Source: JADCRZ01 sp031399065
Lineage (GTDB): Bacteria; Bacteroidota; Bacteroidia; Chitinophagales; Chitinophagaceae
Reading direction: 5' to 3'
Assembly: GCA_031399065.1 (NCBI GenBank)
Contig: JANNOM010000007.1
Location: forward strand, 89,306-153,305
DNA: 64,000 bases
How positions within the stretch are numbered: the first letter of the stretch is position 1; each line of letters starts with the position of its first letter. Positions 15,990-25,274 of the stretch are shown one piece after another. The notes below the pieces were generated by a model. It was given only the letters and a program-made list of their open reading frames with translations. It did not search any database and was not told the DNA's origin. The position numbers were made by a program, and so were the translations under genes.

Positions 15990-17210
15990 ATGCCTTCATC
16001 CATCCGTAAAATTATCAACGATCCGGTGCATGGTTTTATCACCATCGACCACCCTTTGATTCTCCGGATCACGGCCCATCCCTATTACCAGCGGCTTCGC
16101 CGTATTCACCAGATGGCTTTTGCCGGCCTGGTATATCCCGGTGCCGTGCATACCCGCCTGCATCATTCGCTGGGTGCTTATCACCTGATGTGCAGCGCCC
16201 TCGGTGAACTTAAAAATAAAGGCATCGGGATTACACCTGAGGAAGAAACGGCGGCCAAAATAGCCATCCTGCTGCACGACGCCGGCCACGGCCCTTACTC
16301 ACATGCACTGGAAAACATATTGATACCCGGAATGCCGCACGAAAAGATCTCGCTGATGATCATGCAGGTGCTGAATGAAGAAATGAACGGGCAGCTCGAA
16401 CTGGCCATCCGCATTTTTACCAATAACTACCACAAACCCTTTCTCTACCAGCTTATTGCCGGTCAGCTCGATGTGGACCGGATGGACTACCTGACCCGGG
16501 ACAGTTTTTTTACCGGTGTTTCCGAAGGGGTGATAGGGTACGACCGTATCCTTAAAATGCTTACCGTTCACGATGGCCAGCTGGTAGTGGAGGAAAAAGC
16601 CATTTACAGTATCGAGAAATTCCTGGTGGCCCGCCGCCTGATGTACTGGCAGGCTTACCTGCACAAAACGGTGATGTGTGCCGAAAAAATGCTTGTCGGC
16701 ATCGTCCGGCGCGCCCGCGAGCTGATATGCGATCATCAACTCGAAGGGTCCGGCTCGGCCACACTGGATTTTTTTCTGCGGAATAGCTGCGACGATGGTG
16801 ATTTCACCGGTTACCTCGACCGGTTTATGCGGCTGGACGACTATGATGTAATGAGCGCTATAAAAAACTGGATGGATCATCCCGATAAAATTCTTTCCAC
16901 CCTATGCCACGGTTTGGTAGAAAGAAGACTCTTTAAAGTAAAAACACAGGCCGAACCTTTTTTACCCGGGGTAGTGGAAGATTTAAAAGCCCGGGTATCT
17001 CAGGAGCAGGGGATACCGTTGAAAGATGCCCACTATTTTGTAATTGAAGGAATATCCGTCAACACCACTTATGATCCCATTGAAGAAAGAATCAATATTC
17101 TTTTTAAAGATGGAACGGTGAAAGATATTTCTCAGGTAGACAATGCGCTGATTCATCATAATTTATCGGCCCCGGTGAAAAAATTTTATATTTGTTTTTT
17201 AAACGCTTAG
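15990..17210 (+). CDS. HD domain phosphohydrolase (SAMHD1/dGTPase-like)
   Basis: The 406-residue protein starting MPSSIRKIINDPVHGFITI has the HD metal motif set H (in RLHHSLGAYH), HD (ILLHDAGHGPYSH, H96-D97) and a later Asp in GQLDVDRMDYLTRDS. This is the arrangement of deoxynucleotide triphosphohydrolase-like HD enzymes such as SAMHD1 relatives. A longer frame from 15927 would add 21 residues with no family support. It is conserved upstream of lpxD in Bacteroidota, and the gene ends only 9 bp before lpxD. Substrate is not established. Confidence 0.9.
   Translation: MPSSIRKIINDPVHGFITIDHPLILRITAHPYYQRLRRIHQMAFAGLVYPGAVHTRLHHSLGAYHLMCSALGELKNKGIGITPEEETAAKIAILLHDAGHGPYSHALENILIPGMPHEKISLMIMQVLNEEMNGQLELAIRIFTNNYHKPFLYQLIAGQLDVDRMDYLTRDSFFTGVSEGVIGYDRILKMLTVHDGQLVVEEKAIYSIEKFLVARRLMYWQAYLHKTVMCAEKMLVGIVRRARELICDHQLEGSGSATLDFFLRNSCDDGDFTGYLDRFMRLDDYDVMSAIKNWMDHPDKILSTLCHGLVERRLFKVKTQAEPFLPGVVEDLKARVSQEQGIPLKDAHYFVIEGISVNTTYDPIEERINILFKDGTVKDISQVDNALIHHNLSAPVKKFYICFLNA
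17187..17194 (+). promoter_or_regulatory. -7 promoter element for lpxD
   Basis: TATATTTG matches TAnnTTTG inside the last codons of the HD gene, 25 bases before the lpxD ATG. It could give the lipid A genes a promoter of their own. Confidence 0.45.
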
Positions 17211-17219
17211 TTTTAGAAT

Positions 17220-18269
17220 ATGCAATTCAGTGCTGCCCAAATAGCCTATATCATCCAGGGAAAGGTGGATGGAAATCCGGAGATTACCGTTAGATCGTTC
17301 GGAAAAATAGAAGAAGCGAAAGCAGGGCAGCTTGCTTTTTTAGCCAATCCTAAATACGAAGACTATTTATATACAACCGGGGCTTCCATCATCATCGTCA
17401 ATGAAACGCAGGAACTGAAGCAGCCGATAACGGCCAGCCTGATCCGTGTACCGGATGCATATTCCGCCTTTGCCACGTTATTAGCCAAATACCAGGAACT
17501 GGTTACACAACAGATGACCGGTATTGAACAGCCCTCCTCCATACATGCTTCTGCGACACTGGGCAACAATGTATTTATAGGTGCCTTTACCTATGTGAGC
17601 GAAAACGTCATTATAGGAGAACAGGTAAAAATATTCCCGGGCTGTTTTATAGGCAGCAACGTTAAAATTGGTGACAATACCATTCTTTATCCCGGGGTAA
17701 AAATCTATCATGACTGCATCATAGGTAAAAACGTATCTGTACACGCGGGCACTATCATCGGCGGCGACGGGTTTGGGTTTGCACCGCAGCCCGATGGAAG
17801 TTTTAAGAAAGTACCTCAGATAGGCAACGTGATCATCGAGGATTTTGTGGAGATAGGTTCCAACGCCACTATCGACCGTGCCACCATCGGTTCTACGCTG
17901 ATAAAATCGGGTGCCAAGCTGGATAACCTCATACAGGTAGCCCATAATGTGGAAGTGGGTAATAATACCGTGATAGCTGCCCAGGCCGGTGTAAGTGGCA
18001 GTACCAAAATAGGCAACAATGTGATGATCGGCGGACAGGCAGGCATAGTGGGTCATATCCAGATAGCCGACGGAAGCCGCATCAATGCACAGAGCGGGGT
18101 AAGCAAATCAATCAAGACCAACAACAGCGCAGTAACGGGCTCTCCCGCCTACGATTATACCAGCACCCTGCGCAGCCAGGCACTCGCGCGAAGCCTGCCG
18201 GAGATGGAAAAACGCATCAAAGAACTCGAACTGTTGGTGAAGCAGTTATTGATAGTTCATACCCCTTAG
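17220..18269 (+). CDS. lpxD: UDP-3-O-(3-hydroxyacyl)glucosamine N-acyltransferase
   Basis: LpxD adds the N-linked hydroxyacyl chain in lipid A synthesis. The 349-residue protein has the N-terminal uridine-binding domain (1-105, with AQIAYIIQGKVDG), then a left-handed beta helix of hexapeptide repeats, then a C-terminal helix (LPEMEKRIKELELLVKQLL). The catalytic histidine lies in NLIQVAHNVEVGNNT, and GGDGFGFAPQPDG is a typical LpxD signature. It heads the lpxD - lpxC/fabZ - lpxA cluster. Confidence 0.96.
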   Translation: MQFSAAQIAYIIQGKVDGNPEITVRSFGKIEEAKAGQLAFLANPKYEDYLYTTGASIIIVNETQELKQPITASLIRVPDAYSAFATLLAKYQELVTQQMTGIEQPSSIHASATLGNNVFIGAFTYVSENVIIGEQVKIFPGCFIGSNVKIGDNTILYPGVKIYHDCIIGKNVSVHAGTIIGGDGFGFAPQPDGSFKKVPQIGNVIIEDFVEIGSNATIDRATIGSTLIKSGAKLDNLIQVAHNVEVGNNTVIAAQAGVSGSTKIGNNVMIGGQAGIVGHIQIADGSRINAQSGVSKSIKTNNSAVTGSPAYDYTSTLRSQALARSLPEMEKRIKELELLVKQLLIVHTP

Positions 18270-18274
18270 TTGGT

Positions 18275-18282
18275 TATCTTTG
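18275..18282 (+). promoter_or_regulatory. -7 promoter element for lpxC-fabZ
   Basis: TATCTTTG matches TAnnTTTG in the 32-bp gap after lpxD, 19 bases before the lpxC ATG. A TTATTG sequence at 18246-18251 is a possible -33 element. Confidence 0.55.
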
Positions 18283-18301
18283 CGCGAATTGAAAAAAAAG
18301 C

Positions 18302-19708
18302 ATGGACGGAAATTTCAATACTAATAAACAACATACACTTAAATCGGAGATAAATATTTCAGGAACAGGGCTTCACACAGGGGCTTTGGTAGATATGATC
18401 ATGAAGCCCGCATACCCGGGTTTTGGTTTTCAGTTTCAACGGACAGACCTTCCCGGGCAGCCTGTAATAAAGGCTGATTGCGACCTGGTGACCGACACCA
18501 GCCGGGGAACTACACTGGAAGATCAGGGTGCTAAAGTATACACTATAGAGCATCTGCTGGCAGGGCTGGTAGGCATGGGGGTGGACAATGCGTTGATACA
18601 ACTTAACGGCCCCGAGATACCCATCATGGACGGCAGTTCGCAGCCGTTTATAGAAATGATAGAAAAAGTGGGAGTAGAGGAACAGGATGCGGCCAAAGCC
18701 TGGTACAGCATCGACCAGAATATTTACCATTACGATGAAGTAAAAAGAGTGGAAATGGTTGCCATGCCTGCTATGGACTACCAGATAACGACGCTTATCG
18801 ACTTCAACTCCCCCGTATTAGGTACACAGCATGCAGGACTTAAAACCATGCGTGAATTTAAAACAGAGATTGCTCCCTGCCGCACATTCTGCTTCCTGCA
18901 CGAACTGGAAATGCTGCTGGATAATAACCTGATAAAAGGCGGCGATATCAATAATGCCATCGTAATCGTAGACAAGCCGCTCACTACGGAAGAAATGGGC
19001 CGCCTGGCCAAAGCATTTAACCGGGAAAAAATAGAAGTCAAAAACGAGGGATACCTTAACAACCTGGAACTGCGTTTCCCCAACGAACCTGCACGACATA
19101 AACTGCTGGACGTGGTGGGCGATCTCGCCCTGATCGGCTATCCTATCAAAGCCAGGATTATAGCCAACCGTCCCGGTCACAGTACCAACGTGGAATTTGC
19201 CCAGAAAATCAAGAACTACATTAAGAAGAATAAGAACCTTAAAAACATACCTGTTTACGACCCGAACCAGCCCCCTATCTTTAATATTCCCCAGATAGAA
19301 AAAACCCTGCCTCACCGTTTTCCATTTCTGCTGGTAGATAAAATAATAGAGATCACTGACAAGCATATCATAGGTATTAAAAATGTTACCTTCAACGAAA
19401 GTTTCTTTCAGGGGCATTTCCCGGGTAACCCGGTAATGCCGGGAGTATTGCAGATAGAGGCCCTGGCGCAGACGGGCGGATTGCTATGCATCAACGCCAT
19501 GCCGGAAGGAAAATACGATACCTATTTTCTTAAAATCGATAACTGCAAATTCAAGCAGATGGTAAAGCCGGGAGACACCATGATATTGAAAATGGAACTC
19601 TCCAATCCCATCCGCCGTGGTATATGCGAAATGCGGGGAACGGTATATGTGGGCAACAAGATTTGCACCGAAGCCGACCTGGTGGCGCAACTGGTTAAAA
19701 GAAACTAA
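18302..19708 (+). CDS. lpxC-fabZ: Bifunctional LpxC deacetylase / FabZ dehydratase
   Basis: A 468-residue fusion typical of Bacteroidota. Residues ~1-315 are LpxC, the zinc deacetylase that commits lipid A synthesis: zinc ligands are the His of IEHLLAGL and the His and Asp of ARHKLLDVVGD, with the catalytic His in PGHSTNVEF. Residues ~325-468 are FabZ, a (3R)-hydroxyacyl-ACP dehydratase, with His in LPHRFPFLLVD and Glu in MPGVLQIEALAQ. The fusion joins two enzymes that compete for the same hydroxyacyl-ACP pool, so their amounts are tied one to one. Flanked by lpxD and lpxA. Confidence 0.97.
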   Translation: MDGNFNTNKQHTLKSEINISGTGLHTGALVDMIMKPAYPGFGFQFQRTDLPGQPVIKADCDLVTDTSRGTTLEDQGAKVYTIEHLLAGLVGMGVDNALIQLNGPEIPIMDGSSQPFIEMIEKVGVEEQDAAKAWYSIDQNIYHYDEVKRVEMVAMPAMDYQITTLIDFNSPVLGTQHAGLKTMREFKTEIAPCRTFCFLHELEMLLDNNLIKGGDINNAIVIVDKPLTTEEMGRLAKAFNREKIEVKNEGYLNNLELRFPNEPARHKLLDVVGDLALIGYPIKARIIANRPGHSTNVEFAQKIKNYIKKNKNLKNIPVYDPNQPPIFNIPQIEKTLPHRFPFLLVDKIIEITDKHIIGIKNVTFNESFFQGHFPGNPVMPGVLQIEALAQTGGLLCINAMPEGKYDTYFLKIDNCKFKQMVKPGDTMILKMELSNPIRRGICEMRGTVYVGNKICTEADLVAQLVKRN

Positions 19709-19732
19709 CAACTGAACCTTACATCAATTATT

Positions 19733-20530
19733 ATGATCCATCCACAGACATATATCCATCCAGAAGCCAGGCTTGCCGCCCATGTGAAAGTAGATCCCTT
19801 TACTGTTATCCAGCAAAACGTCGAAATAGGCGAAGGTACCTGGATCGGCAGCAATGTTACCATAATGGAAGGTGCCCGCATCGGTAAAAACTGCCGCATA
19901 TTTCCAGGTGCCGTGCTGGCCGCCATTCCGCAGGACCTTAAATACGACGGTGAAAAAACAACCGTTGAAATAGGTGACAACACTACCATCCGTGAATTCG
20001 TAACCATCAACCGGGGCAGCAACGACAGATGGACCACCCGGGTAGGCAGTAACTGCCTGATAATGGCCTATAGTCATATCGCGCACGACTGCATCATCGG
20101 CAATCACTGCGTACTCAGTAATAACGCCACGCTGGGCGGCCACGTGATAGTGGACGACTGGGTATGGATCGCCGGCGTTAGTGCCGTTCACCAGTTTGTA
20201 CATATCGGCCAGCACGCCTATATTGCCGGGGGCAGCCTGGTAAGCAAAGATGTACCCCCTTATATTAAAGCCGTTCGTAACCCTTTAAGTTATGGAGGTG
20301 TAAATAGCGTTGGACTTAAGCGCCGTGGATTCGAGCTGGAGAAAATCAATCATATACTGGATATATACCGCGTAATATTTAACCAGGGACTTAATACCAG
20401 TCAGGCCCTGGCTCATATAGAAGAAGAATTTGCTGCCAGCGACGAGCGGGACGAGATCGTAACATTTATCCGCGAGAGTGGCCGCGGCATCATCAAACGC
20501 TTTACCAAAGGCAACCCTGATGAAGATTAA
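19733..20530 (+). CDS. lpxA: Acyl-ACP--UDP-N-acetylglucosamine O-acyltransferase
   Basis: LpxA performs the first acylation of lipid A synthesis. The 265-residue protein has hexapeptide repeats from residue ~5, the catalytic histidine in YSHIAHDCIIG, and the LpxA-type C-terminal helical domain (NSVGLKRRGFELEKINHI). Length matches the family. The end of the gene overlaps the start of the following ABC ATPase by 11 bp, indicating coupling. Confidence 0.96.
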   Translation: MIHPQTYIHPEARLAAHVKVDPFTVIQQNVEIGEGTWIGSNVTIMEGARIGKNCRIFPGAVLAAIPQDLKYDGEKTTVEIGDNTTIREFVTINRGSNDRWTTRVGSNCLIMAYSHIAHDCIIGNHCVLSNNATLGGHVIVDDWVWIAGVSAVHQFVHIGQHAYIAGGSLVSKDVPPYIKAVRNPLSYGGVNSVGLKRRGFELEKINHILDIYRVIFNQGLNTSQALAHIEEEFAASDERDEIVTFIRESGRGIIKRFTKGNPDED

Positions 20531-21158
20531 GTGCTCCGATACCGGTAAGCGCTATAACCGGGAATGGATATTCCGGCATTTCAACTTTGAATTTTTTCCT
20601 GGCCGGCACTATGCCATTACGGGTGCCAACGGTTCCGGCAAATCTACCTTATTGCAGGTAATTGCGGGAGCCATTGTTGCCAGCGAGGGTAAAATAACAT
20701 ACGGAAGCGACGCTGTTCCGCTGATAGAAAACGACCAGGTGTATACATCCATTTCCATTGCCGCTCCTTACCTGGAAGTAATAGAAGAAATGAACCTTGA
20801 AGAATTCCTGCAATTCCATAACACGTTCAAGCCTTTTTTACCGGGCATCGGCATTAAGGATATTATTGCCATTACCGGCCTACAGGCTTCGTCCCAAAAG
20901 CAGATCCGCTATTATTCCAGCGGAATGAAACAGCGCGTAAAGCTGGCCCAGGCTATCTTTTCGGACACGCCCTGCCTTTTGCTCGACGAGCCCTGTACCA
21001 ACCTGGACGAAGCAGGCATACAGCTTTACCTTCAACTGATAAAGGATTATGGCGACGATCGCCTCATTATCGTAAGTTCCAACGACAAACAGGAATACGG
21101 ATTTTGCCAGGAACGGATTGATATACAGGATTATAAAAGCAAATCGAGGGTATCCTGA
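20520..21158 (+). CDS. ABC transporter ATP-binding subunit
   Basis: The 212-residue ATPase has Walker A TGANGSGKST (residues ~35-44), the signature region YYSSGMKQRVKLAQA, Walker B CLLLDEPCTNLDEAG and a switch region (IIVSSNDKQE) where the usual His is replaced by Asn. The start at ATG 20520 overlaps the lpxA stop; longer starts lie within lpxA. No permease is adjacent, so the membrane partner is unknown. This gene commonly follows lpxA in related genomes, but a role in lipid export is only suggested by place. Confidence 0.9.
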   Translation: MKIKCSDTGKRYNREWIFRHFNFEFFPGRHYAITGANGSGKSTLLQVIAGAIVASEGKITYGSDAVPLIENDQVYTSISIAAPYLEVIEEMNLEEFLQFHNTFKPFLPGIGIKDIIAITGLQASSQKQIRYYSSGMKQRVKLAQAIFSDTPCLLLDEPCTNLDEAGIQLYLQLIKDYGDDRLIIVSSNDKQEYGFCQERIDIQDYKSKSRVS

Positions 21159-21192
21159 TAGCCGGTAAGCTGCTTTGTAGGATCGTTACCGA

Positions 21193-21290
21193 AGCCTTGC
21201 ACGCGCCTCGCACGAGCCTTGCACATTGGTTGCATCATGGAGAAAAGTCTCTATAAGGTCTCTATAATGTCTCCATAAGGTCTCTATAAG
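21193..21290. repeat. Degenerate tandem array with 11-bp period
   Basis: Two blocks with an 11-bp period lie in the spacer after the ABC ATPase. The first (21193-21236) has units like agccttgcacg, with four degenerate copies. After 10 bases the second (21247-21290) has four copies of gtctctataag differing at one position in copies two and three. No coding frame or stem structure is formed. The same period is seen at 61347-61390. Confidence 0.8.
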
Positions 21291-21296
21291 GGTGGT

Positions 21297-22511
21297 CTAC
21301 CGCTTACTCGCTATCAGCAAATTGAGATCCGTGAACTTAAGATTGAATCGCTGACTGAGGTGGAAATTGGTGAGCGATCCTTTAAACAGGTATACGCCGC
21401 TGCGCAGGTGCACCTGGTGCCAGATTAGATTTTCGAAGCCGCCTTCATCGCCCGCCTCCAGCAGCAGCGGCATCAATACGCTACTGATAGCCTGGGAAGC
21501 GGTACGCGCAAAACCTGACGGGATATTAGGAACGCAGTAATGGATAACGCCATACTTCATAAAAATGGGATGCTCGTGGGTAGTAACTTCCGAAGTATCG
21601 AAACATCCGCCGCGGTCGATACTTACATCGATAATTACACTGCCGGGACGCATATTGCTTACCATTTCCTCGGTGGCCACTACCGGCGTGCGGCCGCTTT
21701 GCGACGATAAAGCACCCACGGCTATCTCGCAGGTCTTTAGCTGCTTCGCCAGTATCTTGGGTTCCAGTACGGAGGTCCACATCCGGTGCCCGATATTATT
21801 CTGCAGCCGTTTTAAACGGTACACGCTGTTGTCGAATACCTTTACCGAAGCACCCAGTGCGATAGCGGCCCTCGCGGCGAATTCGCCTACGATACCTGCC
21901 CCGAGTATAATTACCTTGGTAGGAGGAATACCCGATATGCCTCCCAGTAAAACACCCTTGCCATGATTGGCGGAACTCAGGTACTGGCCGGCTATCAGCA
22001 TCACTGCACTGCCTGCGATTTCGCTCATGCTCCGCACGATGGGATAGGTGCCGCTATCGTCTTTCAGGTTCTCGAACGAAATGGCCGTGATCCTTTTTTC
22101 CATCATCTTTTCCAGGAACTCGCTTTTCATTGCCGAAAGATGGATCGGTGAAATCACCATCTGGTTCATCTGGAGCAGGGACAGATCCTCTTCCACCACG
22201 GGGGCACTTTTTACCAGCACGGGGCACCGGAATACTTCTTCCCTGTTGTATACGATTCTTGCCCCGGCTTCGCTATAATCTTTATCACGGTAATGGGCGG
22301 CTTCCCCGGCATTATGCTCCAGTACTACTTCGTGCCCGTTACTTACCAGTACGCCCACCGCATCCGGTGTTAGTGCTATCCTGTTTTCCTGGAAAGCCGT
22401 TTCTTTTGGAATGCCTATATGTAATTTGGTTCCTTCCGGTTTTATATCGAGGGTTTCTTCCAGGGTCTCATAGCTGAAAGACGTACTGATAACTGGCTTA
22501 TTCTGGAGCAT
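21297..22511 (-). CDS. ald: Alanine dehydrogenase
   Basis: The 404-residue protein belongs to the alanine dehydrogenase / NAD(P) transhydrogenase alpha family. It shows GIPKETAFQENRIALTP at the start of the substrate domain, His in SPIHLSA, the Rossmann glycine motif ILGAGIVGEFAARAA and VIIDVSIDRGGCFDTS. It interconverts alanine and pyruvate with NAD+. An N-terminal extension of about 30 residues precedes the conserved core, as in other Bacteroidota members. Its stop lies 7 bp from the 11-bp repeat array. Confidence 0.93.
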   Translation of the reverse strand: MLQNKPVISTSFSYETLEETLDIKPEGTKLHIGIPKETAFQENRIALTPDAVGVLVSNGHEVVLEHNAGEAAHYRDKDYSEAGARIVYNREEVFRCPVLVKSAPVVEEDLSLLQMNQMVISPIHLSAMKSEFLEKMMEKRITAISFENLKDDSGTYPIVRSMSEIAGSAVMLIAGQYLSSANHGKGVLLGGISGIPPTKVIILGAGIVGEFAARAAIALGASVKVFDNSVYRLKRLQNNIGHRMWTSVLEPKILAKQLKTCEIAVGALSSQSGRTPVVATEEMVSNMRPGSVIIDVSIDRGGCFDTSEVTTHEHPIFMKYGVIHYCVPNIPSGFARTASQAISSVLMPLLLEAGDEGGFENLIWHQVHLRSGVYLFKGSLTNFHLSQRFNLKFTDLNLLIASKR

Positions 22512-22566
22512 TCTGGTAGTTTATTTAGTCCCCGGATACTGACTTTCCCGGTACCCTGCAATATAC

Positions 22567-22980
22567 TTATTTATCTGCTATCCTGATGCGGCGCGTGTGT
22601 TCGTCCAGTGCTTCGATAAATGCGAATACGGTGTTTTCCGGAAAAATCTGCGGTGCCCTTTCCGGCCATTCCACGAAACAGATATTCCCGGAATAAAGGC
22701 TGTCCTCTACCCCGGCACGTATCGCTTCTTCTTCATCCTTTATCCTGTACAGATCCATGTGGTACAATATCCCACCCGGGTAAATGTATTGATTAATGAT
22801 CGAGAACGTGGGACTTGTTACGGGGCCGGTAACTTCCAATTCCTTACATAATGAGTAAACAAACGTCGTTTTACCGGCCCCCATTTCACCGTGTAATGCG
22901 ACCACTTTCCTGCCATGTAATGCATGAATAAATGTGGCCGCCGCCTGCTTAACGGTATCCAGCGTAAATATCAGTTCCAT
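22567..22980 (-). CDS. tsaE: tRNA threonylcarbamoyladenosine biosynthesis ATPase TsaE
   Basis: TsaE is the P-loop ATPase of the complex that makes t6A37 on ANN-decoding tRNAs. The 137-residue protein shows Walker A HGEMGAGKTTFV, the TSPTFSIINQY motif, HMDLYRI and the WPERAPQIFPEN segment, which cover the whole family signature. Length is normal. It lies upstream of ald in the same direction and diverges from copA. Confidence 0.95.
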   Translation of the reverse strand: MELIFTLDTVKQAAATFIHALHGRKVVALHGEMGAGKTTFVYSLCKELEVTGPVTSPTFSIINQYIYPGGILYHMDLYRIKDEEEAIRAGVEDSLYSGNICFVEWPERAPQIFPENTVFAFIEALDEHTRRIRIADK

Positions 22981-23144
22981 ATATCAAAGATAGTCATCCG
23001 CAGATATGATAATGCATGATGGCATTCCCTTTGATCGCGCTGGAAGTATTGCATCTGAAACGGCGTTCGGTCCGGTCAGGATGAATTTGGAAGTCCGGGA
23101 TAAAAACTCTTTAGTAACTTCGTATACTCAAAAACAGAAGCATT

Positions 23145-25271
23145 ATGGAAACGGTGAACTGGAAAGTGGAGGGAATGACCTGCTCCAACTGCGCATTGAC
23201 CATTTCCAAATATCTCCAGAAACAGGGGCTGAAGGAAGTGAAGGTAAACCCCATCGACGGGGATGTGAGTTTCGTACAGATCGGACAGGAAATAGAAGAA
23301 GATAAAATCGCGAAAGGCATAGAAGACCTGGGATATAAAGTAAGCACCAGCCTGAACGCTCCGGAAACGACGGACAAGCCGCCTATGAACAAATTTCTTC
23401 GTTATACCCTCATCTGCCTTCCTTTTACGCTCATACTGATGCTTCACATGCTGGAACGCTGGGTACACCTGCACTTGCTGATGAATCCCTGGCTTCAACT
23501 GGCACTTTGCCTGCCCGTATATGTAATAGGCATGAATTATTTTGGTAAAAGCGCCATCCAGAGCATCCGGAACGGGATGCCTAATATGAATGTACTGGTG
23601 GCCCTGGGTGCTACGGCTGCCTTTGGTTACAGCCTGGCCGGTACACTGCTGCAACTCGGCGAAGGATACCTGTTTTACGAAACGGCCGCCACCATCATTA
23701 CCCTTGTATTCCTGGGCAACTATATGGAAGACGCTTCCGTGGAGTCGACACAGCGGGCACTGCATAAGCTGGCGAAATCGCAGAAGGTAATGGCCAATAT
23801 GATCGCATTCGACGGCGACCACCAGGAAGTGATATTACCGGTAGAAAATACGCAACTCAGGCCCGGGGACCTGGTATTGATAAAATCGGGCGAACAGGTG
23901 CCCGCGGATTGTAAAATACTCTGGGGAAACGCCAGTGCCAATGAAGCCATCATAACAGGAGAAAGTATGCCCGTGGAAAAACAGGCAAAAGACAAACTGA
24001 TAGGCGGCAGTCTGTTATCGGAAGGCACCGTAAAGGCGCAGGTTACCAACGCATCGGGCGATTCGGTTCTTTCCAATATCATCGACCTGGTAAAAAAAGC
24101 GCAGGGCGATAAACCTCCCGTACAACTGATGGCCGACCGTATCAGCGCGATCTTTGTGCCAGCCGTATTAATAATAGCTGTAGTTACCTTTATCGTAAAT
24201 TTTTACCTGCTGGTACCGCAAAACTTTACCGCTTCACTCATGCGCAGCATCGCCGTACTAGTAATAGCCTGCCCCTGTGCTATGGGACTGGCCACGCCGG
24301 CGGCTATAGCGGTAGGGCTTGGCCGCGCCGCCAGGAGCGGTATCCTGTTCCGCGATGCCCGAAGCCTGGAGATATTTAAGGATATCAGGCAGGTGGTGTT
24401 CGATAAAACGGGTACGCTTACGACAGGCGACTTTATAGTATCCGGTTTGGAAGTAGCTTCCGGCACAGAGGAGGAGTTTAAACGCATAGCCTACTCCCTG
24501 GAAAAATATTCCAACCATCCCATTGCCAAAGCTATCAGCAAAGAATGGAAAACCCGCGATGAAATAAAATGGACCAATATAAACGAAGAAAAGGGCCTGG
24601 GCATGAAGGCTGTTAGCCAGGAGGGCGCTACATATATTGCAGGTTCTTATAAAACGGCGGCACATCTTACCAAAGATGATTCGCATAATATCTATATACT
24701 TAAAAACGGGGTAATACTCGGATGGATAGACGTAAAAGATGAAATACGCCCCGAAGCATTACAGGTGGTTAGTTATTTCCGGAAAAAGGGGATCAGGACT
24801 ATCCTGCTAAGCGGCGACCGGCTTAGTAAATGCCAGGCCCTGGCTGGTATTTTGGGCATCGATGAAGTGTTGGCAGAACAGACCCCAGAAGAAAAACTGA
24901 ATCATATAGAAGGCCTCAGTGCCATTGCTCCTACCGCTATGGTAGGTGATGGCATCAATGATGCCCCTGCCCTGGCCAAAGCCACCATCGGTATCTCGCT
25001 GAGCGATGCATCACAGATTGCCGTGCAGACCGCCGATGTGGTGCTGATGAATCATGGCCTTAAGCAGTTGCCCACCTCCTTGGGACTTGGCAGGCATACT
25101 TTTTTAACTATCAAGCAAAATCTCTTCTGGGCTTTCGCTTATAATATTGTAGCCATTCCGGTGGCGGCCCTGGGGTTTTTAACCCCGCAACTGGGCGCCC
25201 TGGTGATGGGACTGAGCGATGTGGTGTTGGCTTTAAATTCCGGCAGACTCTTCATCAAAAAGGTAATATAA
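23145..25271 (+). CDS. copA: Copper-transporting P1B-type ATPase
   Basis: A 708-residue heavy-metal P-type ATPase. Residues 1-70 are one ferredoxin-like metal-binding domain with MTCSNC (C13, C16). Eight membrane helices follow; the ion path motif ACPCAMGLATP is at about 375-385. The phosphorylated Asp is near 420 in DKTGTLT, the P1B-specific HP is in KYSNHPIAKA, and GDGINDAPA is near 600. The CPC motif with MxCxxC suggests export of Cu(I), possibly for cytochrome oxidase supply or detoxification. No copper regulator is adjacent. It is followed after 3 bp by recQ. Confidence 0.94.
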   Translation: METVNWKVEGMTCSNCALTISKYLQKQGLKEVKVNPIDGDVSFVQIGQEIEEDKIAKGIEDLGYKVSTSLNAPETTDKPPMNKFLRYTLICLPFTLILMLHMLERWVHLHLLMNPWLQLALCLPVYVIGMNYFGKSAIQSIRNGMPNMNVLVALGATAAFGYSLAGTLLQLGEGYLFYETAATIITLVFLGNYMEDASVESTQRALHKLAKSQKVMANMIAFDGDHQEVILPVENTQLRPGDLVLIKSGEQVPADCKILWGNASANEAIITGESMPVEKQAKDKLIGGSLLSEGTVKAQVTNASGDSVLSNIIDLVKKAQGDKPPVQLMADRISAIFVPAVLIIAVVTFIVNFYLLVPQNFTASLMRSIAVLVIACPCAMGLATPAAIAVGLGRAARSGILFRDARSLEIFKDIRQVVFDKTGTLTTGDFIVSGLEVASGTEEEFKRIAYSLEKYSNHPIAKAISKEWKTRDEIKWTNINEEKGLGMKAVSQEGATYIAGSYKTAAHLTKDDSHNIYILKNGVILGWIDVKDEIRPEALQVVSYFRKKGIRTILLSGDRLSKCQALAGILGIDEVLAEQTPEEKLNHIEGLSAIAPTAMVGDGINDAPALAKATIGISLSDASQIAVQTADVVLMNHGLKQLPTSLGLGRHTFLTIKQNLFWAFAYNIVAIPVAALGFLTPQLGALVMGLSDVVLALNSGRLFIKKVI

Positions 25272-25274
25272 CGA

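Noticed and set aside
21193..21290. A CRISPR-like array
   Set aside because: Units are only 11 bp and directly adjacent with no spacers. No cas genes are in the window.
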